Source: an uncultured Lachnospiraceae bacterium
GTDB taxonomy: Bacteria > Bacillota > Clostridia > Lachnospirales > Lachnospiraceae
DNA length: 55,716 nt
NCBI GenBank assembly: GCA_947629545.1
Contig: CANREE010000004.1
Location: 1-55,716 of the forward strand
Reading direction: 5' to 3'
The translations under genes and the position numbers were made by a program. The notes under the pieces are model-generated. The model saw only the letters and a list, made by a program, of their open reading frames with translations. It did not search any database and was not told the origin of the DNA. Positions 49,516-55,716 of this stretch are shown piece after piece (the stretch's first letter is position 1; each line of letters opens with the position of its first letter).

Positions 49516-50355
49516 ATGGGATACAAGATTATTGGCGACAGTTGCATGGATATTACGGCAGAAATGCGGAAGGATCCGCATTTTCAGATCATCCCGCTGA
49601 TGCTGCAGGTGGATGACGTCCATGTGATCGATGACGAGACCTTTGACCAGCAGGCGTTTTTAAAGCTGGTGCGGGAAAGTCCTAACTGTCCGAAGACGGC
49701 CTGCCCGTCGCCGGAGACATTTAAGAAGGCGTACATGTGCCCGGAGGAGAATGTTTATGTGATCACGTTGTCAAGCCCGCTCAGCGGCAGCTATAACAGC
49801 GCGATGGTGGGACGTAAGATGTATGTGGAAGAGTTCGGACCGAAGAATATCGCGGTTATCGATTCCTGGTCGGCGTCGCCTGGGGAGATGCGGCTGGCGA
49901 TGATGATTCAGGAATATTCCGAGGCCGGGATGGCTTTTGAGGAGATCGTGGAGAGGATCGAGGCGTTTAAGACAGATAAGATGCGTACTTACTTCGTGCT
50001 TGAGAATCTGGACACGCTGAAGAAGAACGGCAGATTGACGGGGCTTTCCGCGTTCATTGCAACAACGCTGAATATCAAGCCGGTCATGAGTGCGGAGAAA
50101 GGCGTTATCATTAAGCTTGACCAGGCGCGCGGAATTAACCGTGCTTTGGTAAAGATGTGTGCGGAAGCGGTCGGCCGGGCAGATAAGCCGGAGGAGCGGA
50201 TACCGGTGATTGCCCACTGCAATAACCGGGAACGGGCGGAGTTTGTGAAGAAGGAGCTTATGAAGCTTGTTGGTTTTAAGGATGTTCTGATTACGGAGAC
50301 CGCGGGGGTCGCCACAGTCTATGCAGGCGACGGAGGGATTATTCTGGCGATCTGA
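49516..50355 (+). CDS. DegV-family fatty-acid-binding protein
   Basis: 279 residues. DegV proteins bind fatty acids and, as FakB, present them to the kinase FakA for phosphorylation. Seen: KIIGDSCMDIT at the N-terminus (the DS-x-D signature), TACPSPETFKKAY, VYVITLSSPLSGSYNSA, YFVLENLDTLKKNGRLTG and the final GVATVYAGDGGIILA. Start ATG 49516 is chosen by family alignment with GGAGGGGAG upstream. No fakA is nearby, and several DegV paralogues per genome are usual. A terminator follows. Confidence 0.93.
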   Translation: MGYKIIGDSCMDITAEMRKDPHFQIIPLMLQVDDVHVIDDETFDQQAFLKLVRESPNCPKTACPSPETFKKAYMCPEENVYVITLSSPLSGSYNSAMVGRKMYVEEFGPKNIAVIDSWSASPGEMRLAMMIQEYSEAGMAFEEIVERIEAFKTDKMRTYFVLENLDTLKKNGRLTGLSAFIATTLNIKPVMSAEKGVIIKLDQARGINRALVKMCAEAVGRADKPEERIPVIAHCNNRERAEFVKKELMKLVGFKDVLITETAGVATVYAGDGGIILAI

Positions 50356-50378
50356 CAGAGACAGGAACAGAGGAAGGA

Positions 50379-50422
50379 AGCGCTTTCCCGGCATGCGTGG
50401 TTTCGCCGGGAAGGCGCTTTTT
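50379..50422 (+). terminator. Rho-independent terminator after the DegV gene
   Basis: AGCGCTTTCCCGGC (50379-50392) pairs with GCCGGGAAGGCGCT (50405-50418), one G-T, and ends TTTTT. Confidence 0.85.
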
Positions 50423-50507
50423 CTGAAAAATGGCTTGATAGGCTGTTTTTTTGTTAGTATAATAAAAATGAACGACAATGCGAACGGATACAAAGGAGGG
50501 AGCCAGT

Positions 50508-52559
50508 ATGGGTATAAAAGCGGTGTTTGCCAGGGTCCGGCTGATTGTGACGCTGCTTGCGGCGTCCTGTTTTCTGTGCGGCTGTGTATCGTATGGGACG
50601 GCTGTAGATACGAAGCTGGAACTGGAAAAGGATCTGTCCGGTGTCCGTATCATGGATGTGTCGTTTTATAAGAGAACATTTTCCCGCAATTTTAATGGGA
50701 GCGTAGAAGACTTAGACCGGGTGATCGCGGAGAACTGTCCGGAAGAACTTATCTGGAGTCATGAGACGAAGGACGATAAGGAATGTTATCATGTGGAACT
50801 TCCATTTGACTCACCTTTTGATTATCGGGTCAAGGTCATGGTGATCACGGGCCGGAGCGTGGACCTTGAGATACGCGCGGCGGATTCTGTATGGGAGAAA
50901 GGAATCGTCGTCAAAGAAGGTTTTACCAGTTCAGATCTTCTGGAGTGGATGAAGAAAGCCCTGGTCGCGGAAGGTATGGTCGAAGAGGAATTGGCGGACC
51001 GTATCTTTGGAATGGAAGGCGGGGCAGTGGTTTATGACGGGAAAAACTACCCTGCCGGGGCGCCTGTACAGATTGATGAAATGATGTCCGCGCCGCCGGA
51101 TAAGCTGGAAGTGCGGACAACCATGAAGGATACGGGCCGGTATGACAGAAGTTATACTGTCTTTGTACCGCAGAAATCTCTGGATCTGAACGGTGAGGAG
51201 ATAAAAGCGTATCTGGGCGGCCTTGTTCCGGCAGATGCTGCGTCTGTGTGGGGCGCCTATGAGAATGGAGAAATGCTGAGCGTGACGGAAGAAAATATGG
51301 ATCTTTCGGAGTTAAATGCGTTCAGCCGTACTTTTCTTAACGCCCCGGACAGTGGGGCGTCTGTGACGGATGCGGCGTCGGAGGCGAAGGTATTTTCTTT
51401 TGTAAACGATTGGAATGAGAAGCTGGATCTGGCTGCGTTTTGTTCGGCCGGAAACGAGGCTGTTACCGTCGGCTACTATGTAAAGCCGGAGAACGGCGCG
51501 GAAATAAGCGGACAGCCGGATCCCGGACGGGCTTCGGATGATGACGGTTATCTGTTGCTGAGCAGCGGAAAAACGGGCAGTTTGGACGTGACGTTCCGGT
51601 TTGCAAAGGTTTATCGGATCCGCCATACCGATATCAATACAAGGGCCGACGCGACGGGGAAGCTGGACAGGACTATGACGCTGACGCTGGCGGAGATGCC
51701 GGATGCGGCGCATCGCGACCAGATCGTAAGCCGGCTGCGCGGGCGCAGTGCGGGGACGGGCGCCGTAGTTGAAGAGGTGTCTGCCGGTCATGCTGCGGGA
51801 CTTGAAACCGTGGCCGCCGAAGACGGTTTCGCTGTCGCGGTTACTGCGACGGGAGACGCCGCTGCCGTCGCGTCGGCATACAGCGAAATTCTTGGCGGAA
51901 AGACAGAGATCAGATGGGAAATGTCCGGTGGGTTATTCAGCGTACGCAAATCTTTCTCCTATCAGGAAACGGCGGATTACCGTGATTTTCTTGCTGATGT
52001 GACGGATGATCACGGTATTACGTATATGCTGGAATTTGTTGGCACCGGCTGCGCTCCCGCTAAAATGGACCAGAAATCGCAGGATGCGCTTGATGCGTCC
52101 GGGCTGATCCGTATGGTGGATGGTAAAACCGTGATTTATGAAACAGCAGAAACGTCTTATACCGTGACGGAATCCGCCTACGGCGTCCATGTGCAGGGGG
52201 TTATCTTCTGGATTGTGATCCTGCTTGCGGCTGTGATCGCAGTGGCTGCAGCCATAAGGTGCGTCTTAATGCGGAAGGAGAAGCGGGAGGCGGGGAGCCG
52301 GCAGATGAAGAAACTGACGAAGCGTGCGGAGGAAAAGAAGCTGCGTCGTGCTGCGAAAGCGGCTGAACGTGCGGAAGCGGAGGCTGCGGAGGCGGCCAGG
52401 CAGCTGACCGGCCGGAGGCAGGATGCAGACGCGGGGCTCCCGGCTGAAGGGCCCGCGGAGAGAGAGGACGGGCAGGGAGAAGATAATGTGCAGGATTCCG
52501 AAAGAAAGAATATAGATTCAGAAGACGGAATGGAGAGGAGATCAGATGGAGATCAGTAA
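50508..52559 (+). CDS. Lipoprotein with a C-terminal membrane helix, unknown function
   Basis: 683 residues. Signal peptide (MGIKAVFARVRLIVTLLAAS) ends in lipobox LCGC, with lipidated cysteine about C26. A long extracellular region of repeated alpha/beta units follows (LDRVIAENCPEELIWSHETK, TMKDTGRYDRSYTVFVP, FRFAKVYRIRHTDINTR). A second membrane helix lies near 558-580 (VIFWIVILLAAVIAVAAAIRCVLM). A basic coiled-coil cytoplasmic tail rich in AERAEAEAAEAA follows. AAAGGAGG is seven bases before ATG 50508. The 3' end overlaps galK by 14 bases. Family not recognised. Confidence 0.8.
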   Translation: MGIKAVFARVRLIVTLLAASCFLCGCVSYGTAVDTKLELEKDLSGVRIMDVSFYKRTFSRNFNGSVEDLDRVIAENCPEELIWSHETKDDKECYHVELPFDSPFDYRVKVMVITGRSVDLEIRAADSVWEKGIVVKEGFTSSDLLEWMKKALVAEGMVEEELADRIFGMEGGAVVYDGKNYPAGAPVQIDEMMSAPPDKLEVRTTMKDTGRYDRSYTVFVPQKSLDLNGEEIKAYLGGLVPADAASVWGAYENGEMLSVTEENMDLSELNAFSRTFLNAPDSGASVTDAASEAKVFSFVNDWNEKLDLAAFCSAGNEAVTVGYYVKPENGAEISGQPDPGRASDDDGYLLLSSGKTGSLDVTFRFAKVYRIRHTDINTRADATGKLDRTMTLTLAEMPDAAHRDQIVSRLRGRSAGTGAVVEEVSAGHAAGLETVAAEDGFAVAVTATGDAAAVASAYSEILGGKTEIRWEMSGGLFSVRKSFSYQETADYRDFLADVTDDHGITYMLEFVGTGCAPAKMDQKSQDALDASGLIRMVDGKTVIYETAETSYTVTESAYGVHVQGVIFWIVILLAAVIAVAAAIRCVLMRKEKREAGSRQMKKLTKRAEEKKLRRAAKAAERAEAEAAEAARQLTGRRQDADAGLPAEGPAEREDGQGEDNVQDSERKNIDSEDGMERRSDGDQ

Positions 52560-53865
52560 AGCATTGGCGCTATTGGAATCCGAAACGGCGAAACGGCTGT
52601 TCGGGGAACTGTACGGGGATGCGGCGGCGGAGAATACGGCCCGTTATCAGAAACTGGTGCGGGATTTCGCGGACAAATTTGGAGAGGCGGACGTGCGGCT
52701 CTTCAGTTCGCCCGGACGCACGGAGATCAGCGGCAACCATACGGACCACAATCACGGCAAGGTGCTGGCCGGAAGCATCAATCTGGACTGTATCGGCGTT
52801 GCGGCGGTCAATCATACGGACAGGGTCCGAATCGTCAGTCAGACGTTTGATCAGGAATTTACAGTCGACCTGAATGCCCTGTCACCGAGTCCGGCAATGG
52901 CAGGTACGGAGGATCTGGTGAAGGGACTTCTGAACGGATTTAAAGAATCCGGCTATGAGGTGGGAGGCTTCGACGCGGTCATTACCAGCAATGTAATCAG
53001 CTCTGCGGGCGTCAGTTCCTCCGCGGCGTTTGAGATGCTGCTCTGCTCGATGCTGAATACCTTTTTTAATGAGGGCCGCATGAGTGCGGTGGCTTATGCC
53101 CACATCGGCAAGTATTCGGAGAATCACTACTGGAACAAGGCTTCGGGACTTCTTGATCAGATGGCTTGCGCGGTAGGAGGTCTGATCACGATTGATTTCT
53201 ATGAACCTCAGGCGCCGAAGGTGGAGAAGATCGAATTTGATTTTGCGTCGCAGAACCACAGTCTGATTATCGTGAATACAGGACGGGGGCACGCAGATCT
53301 GAGCGCTGATTACTCGTCTGTGCCCGTCGAGATGAAGAAGGTGGCGGAATTCTTCGGCAAAGAGGTCTGTGCTGAGATCAGGGAAGACGATGTGATCGCG
53401 CATCTGGCAGAGGTACGGGCTTTCGCGGGTGACCGGGCTGTGCTGCGCGCGCTGCATTTCTTCGAAGAGAATAAACGTGTGGATGCCGAAGTGGAGGCAC
53501 TGCGGAATGGAAGGTTTACGGATTTCCTCGCCAATATTACCGCCTCCGGCAATTCCTCCTGGAAATGGCTTCAGAACTGCTACACCGATTCCAACGTGCA
53601 GGAGCAGGGCATTACGGTTGCACTGGCGCTGACGGAGCTGTTTATTGCCCAAAAGCAGCGGGGGGCCTGCCGTGTCCATGGCGGCGGCTTCGCAGGCGTC
53701 ATTATGGCAATGCTGCCGAATGACATTGTGGATGAATATGTAGAGATGATGGATAAGGCGCTGGGAGAAGGCAGCGCTTACCGTATGAGCATCCGGCCCT
53801 ACGGTGCGGTATGTGTGGACGGATTGCTGCAGGATTTCGGTTCGTTTGCCGGCCGGCGTTTTTGA
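52546..53865 (+). CDS. galK: Galactokinase
   Basis: Phosphorylates galactose to galactose-1-phosphate. 439 residues with the GHMP-kinase galactokinase signature GRTEISGNHTDHNHG (near residues 58-72), ATP-binding SSAGVSSSAAFEML, and C-terminal GGGFAGVIMAML. Somewhat longer than typical, with an N-terminal helix before the signature. GGAGAGGAG precedes the ATG. It overlaps the lipoprotein gene by 14 bases, so translation is probably coupled. No other Leloir gene is adjacent. A terminator follows. Confidence 0.92.
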   Translation: MEISKALALLESETAKRLFGELYGDAAAENTARYQKLVRDFADKFGEADVRLFSSPGRTEISGNHTDHNHGKVLAGSINLDCIGVAAVNHTDRVRIVSQTFDQEFTVDLNALSPSPAMAGTEDLVKGLLNGFKESGYEVGGFDAVITSNVISSAGVSSSAAFEMLLCSMLNTFFNEGRMSAVAYAHIGKYSENHYWNKASGLLDQMACAVGGLITIDFYEPQAPKVEKIEFDFASQNHSLIIVNTGRGHADLSADYSSVPVEMKKVAEFFGKEVCAEIREDDVIAHLAEVRAFAGDRAVLRALHFFEENKRVDAEVEALRNGRFTDFLANITASGNSSWKWLQNCYTDSNVQEQGITVALALTELFIAQKQRGACRVHGGGFAGVIMAMLPNDIVDEYVEMMDKALGEGSAYRMSIRPYGAVCVDGLLQDFGSFAGRRF

Positions 53866-53882
53866 AAAGGAATCTTTCAGCC

Positions 53883-53925
53883 GGGAAAATCCCGTTCGGA
53901 TCCTGGATCCTGAACGGGATTTTCC
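53883..53925. terminator. Bidirectional terminator between galK and the DAHP synthase gene
   Basis: GGAAAATCCCGTTC...GGATCC (53883-53902) pairs with GGATCC...GGATTTTCC (53905-53925) with one bulge. A-rich on one side and T-rich on the other, so it can serve both convergent genes. Confidence 0.8.
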
Positions 53926-53958
53926 ATAAAAACGATCGAATGGCCATTTATTGGGAAT

Positions 53959-54987
53959 TCACAGTCCTTCGGCGATTTCGTAGATCAGCCGTTCTGAATC
54001 TTCCCATCCCAGGCACGGGTCGGTGATGGATTTGCCGTAGCAGTGCTCGCCGATCTTCTGGCTGCCTTCTACAAGATAGCTTTCAATCATGACGCCCTTT
54101 ACCATTTCACGTATCTCCGCTGAATGGCGGCGGCTATGGAGCACTTCTTTTACGATGCGGATCTGTTCTTTGTACTGTTTGCCGGAATTAGAATGGTTGG
54201 CATCTACAATGCAGGCCTTGTTCTGTACGTCCCGCTCTTCATAGAGGCGGTGCAGCAGGATCAGGTCCTCATAGTGATAGTTGGGCAGGTACTGACCGTG
54301 TTTATTAACTGCTCCGCGCAGGATCGTGTGGGTTAACGGATTGCCTGGCGTGTGTACTTCGTATCCCCGGAAAATAAATTCATGGGCGCCCTGTGCGGCA
54401 ACCACGGAATTCAGCATGACTGTCAGATCGCCGCTGGTGGGGTTTTTCATGCCGACAGGCACATCGCAGCCGCTTGCTACCAGACGATGCTGCTGATTCT
54501 CAACGGAGCGGGCGCCGACGGCGATATATGACATCAGATCCGACAGGTAGCGCAGATTCTCAGGATAGAGCATCTCGTCTGCAGTGGTCAGTCCGGTTTC
54601 CTGAACCACCCGCATATGCATCCGGCGGATGGCGATGATGCCCTCGTACATATTGGGTTTCTTCTCCGGGTCCGGCTGGTGCAAAAGCCCCTTATAGCCT
54701 TCTCCGGTGGTGCGCGGTTTGTTCGTGTAGACGCGGGGAATGAGAACCAGCCGATCCTTCACCTTCTCCTGGATCGGAACCAGCCGGTGCACATATTCCA
54801 GAACCGAGTCCTCGTTGTCCGCGGAACAGGGGCCGATGATTACAAGAAATCGGTGATCTTCACCGGTCAGTATCCTACGGATTTCTTCGTCTCTTTGGGC
54901 CTTCACTTCAGCCAGACCGTTGGGCAACGGAAATTGCTCCCGGATTTCGGCGGGAGTCGGCAGTTTATTAATAAATTCAAGTCCCAT
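53959..54987 (-). CDS. aroF: 3-deoxy-7-phosphoheptulonate (DAHP) synthase, class I
   Basis: First enzyme of the shikimate pathway: condenses phosphoenolpyruvate and erythrose-4-phosphate. 342 residues with LVIIGPCSADNEDSVLEY, LVLIPRVYTNKPRTTGEGYKGL, GARSVENQQHRLVASG, GMKNPTSGD and VDANHSNSGKQ, the metal and substrate sites of the AroFGH type. It has no chorismate mutase fusion, and which aromatic amino acid inhibits it cannot be read. AGGAGAG lies before the ATG. The 100-base upstream gap shows no T-box. Confidence 0.95.
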   Translation of the reverse strand: MGLEFINKLPTPAEIREQFPLPNGLAEVKAQRDEEIRRILTGEDHRFLVIIGPCSADNEDSVLEYVHRLVPIQEKVKDRLVLIPRVYTNKPRTTGEGYKGLLHQPDPEKKPNMYEGIIAIRRMHMRVVQETGLTTADEMLYPENLRYLSDLMSYIAVGARSVENQQHRLVASGCDVPVGMKNPTSGDLTVMLNSVVAAQGAHEFIFRGYEVHTPGNPLTHTILRGAVNKHGQYLPNYHYEDLILLHRLYEERDVQNKACIVDANHSNSGKQYKEQIRIVKEVLHSRRHSAEIREMVKGVMIESYLVEGSQKIGEHCYGKSITDPCLGWEDSERLIYEIAEGL

Positions 54988-55088
54988 GGAAGTATCTCTC
55001 CTAATTCAGTCAGATTCCCCCCCAGGCATTTGTCCCGGGTACACCCATAAGCTTTTCGGGTCAGTTTAAGAATGGCAGTCAGACAGCA

Positions 55089-55529
55089 TCAAAAATTATG
55101 CTCCTCGAAATCCGGGATGCCGTCGCCGTCCAGATCTATCATAGGAGGCGCGCCCGGCCCTCCATAGAATTCCTTGCCGACTACGTTGCGGTTCTGACGT
55201 GCCGCCTCAACGGCACTGGAAAGCATACGTCTCACTTCCATGGGCCGCTTGATATTTTTGAGGACGATCTCCCCTGCGGAATCAACGCGGGTCTTTATAA
55301 TGATGTCGCCGGTTCCGAAAATCTTGCCGCCCAGATTTTGTCTGCAGGTGATGTCTACAATGCGGTACAGCAGGGTCTCCTCAAGCGTGGTATTCAGGAA
55401 GCCGGTCTTTATCATCAGACGCTCATCTTCGATATAATACTTGGTGAAGCTCAACGGGAACCACAGATGGTGTTTGCGGTCCTGCCACAGGATGCCAGGC
55501 ATATCGTTTACATTTACTGGTTCTGCCAT
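55089..55529 (-). CDS. PH-domain protein with EF-hand-like C-terminal loop
   Basis: 146 residues. Residues ~10-110 (ILWQDRKHHLWFPLSFTKYYIEDERLMIKTGFLNTTLEETLLYRIVDITCRQNLGGKIFGTGDIIIKT) form a bacterial PH domain (bPH2/YdbS type). The C-terminal end DLDGDGIPDFEE fits a 12-residue EF-hand/dockerin calcium loop (acids at 1, 3, 5, 9, 12). No signal peptide or membrane helix, so it is probably cytoplasmic or membrane-associated. GAAAGGAG precedes the ATG. It is followed 101 bases later by the DAHP synthase gene on the same strand. Confidence 0.85.
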   Translation of the reverse strand: MAEPVNVNDMPGILWQDRKHHLWFPLSFTKYYIEDERLMIKTGFLNTTLEETLLYRIVDITCRQNLGGKIFGTGDIIIKTRVDSAGEIVLKNIKRPMEVRRMLSSAVEAARQNRNVVGKEFYGGPGAPPMIDLDGDGIPDFEEHNF

Positions 55530-55582
55530 GTGAGAACTCCTTTCCCTTGGTAAGATTCCTATAAGATCAGTAAATCATGGAT

Positions 55583-55611
55583 ATTTTATCACGGGGAAAG
55601 TCGGATGTAAA
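55583..55611 (-). promoter_or_regulatory. Promoter of the PH-domain gene
   Basis: Minus strand: TTTACA (55611-55606), 17 bases, TAAAAT (55588-55583), 54 bases before the start codon. Beyond it to the window end no gene is seen. Confidence 0.6.
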
Positions 55612-55716
55612 GACTGTTTTCCCGGTCATTTTCACGGCGGTGTAGGTTTACAATACATGTGTTACAACTGAATAATTAATAAAGCAGAGATCCCTCTTTT
55701 GTGTTATATTTTAGTC

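Noticed and set aside
54988-55088. T-box or tryptophan/tyrosine leader before the DAHP synthase gene
   Set aside because: The gap is only about 100 bases on the minus strand, and I see no T-box sequence, specifier loop or terminator hairpin.

Overview
The window is one continuous piece of a Bacillota chromosome, most likely from the Lachnospiraceae (Clostridia). The basis for this is the gene order rpmF-plsX-acpP-rnc-smc-ftsY, an infC-rpmI-rplT operon with a long attenuated leader and an AUU start, strong AGGAGG-type ribosome binding sites, TTGACA/TATAAT promoters, GC-rich coding sequence with AT-rich spacers, and split purine enzymes behind a ZTP riboswitch. No rRNA, prophage, transposase or CRISPR array was found.

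Layout. 1-8323: the end of a DUF177 gene, rpmF, then plsX, acpP, rnc, smc, ftsY and a threonine ammonia-lyase (lipid synthesis, RNA processing, chromosome condensation, protein targeting). 8464-11755: an acetyltransferase followed by the nucleoside salvage genes deoC, cdd and pdp. 11819-12229: a 6S RNA gene with its terminator, then three tandem hairpins. 12269-20842: an AI-2E-type permease, a large SpoIID-like protein, a heterodimeric ABC exporter and a SpoU-type RNA methyltransferase. 20843-22061: AT-rich spacers around a small flavoprotein gene. 22062-24107: an SPFH membrane protein, a ribbon-helix-helix protein and an MmcQ/YjbR protein with a PUA-like tail.

24104-43576 is the accessory core. 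A kinase with a membrane segment and leucine-rich repeats and an HTH protein lie on the minus strand. On the plus strand follow a second HTH-like protein, a membrane protein, two unrecognised proteins, an Hsp70-like ATPase with a hydrophobic tail, a Ycf46-like AAA+ ATPase, a membrane-tethered HExxH metallopeptidase and a small helical protein. After a short gap come a 74-residue protein, a BtpA-family protein, a VWA protein, an unrecognised protein, a BspA-type leucine-rich repeat protein, a methyltransferase, an RNA ligase and an HD-polynucleotide kinase. The two plus-strand runs each carry the same 25-base element with an 11-base dyad at the same distance from their first gene. I read this as one co-regulated protein and RNA quality-control or damage-response island. 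It is the best candidate here for an undescribed system. Its function is inferred, not shown.

43767-55716: a DUF1540 protein, the infC-rpmI-rplT operon, tRNA-Leu(AAG), a class B sortase, a ZTP riboswitch ahead of separate IMP cyclohydrolase and AICAR formyltransferase genes, a DegV protein, a lipoprotein overlapping galK, a DAHP synthase, and a PH-domain protein ending in an EF-hand-like loop.

A dispersed hairpin family with a CCRGTGA loop and variable but self-complementary stems occurs six times (12090-12200, 16062-16134, 45799-45833). Twice its right edge supplies the -35 box of the next gene. All calls were made by reading motifs, without database searches.
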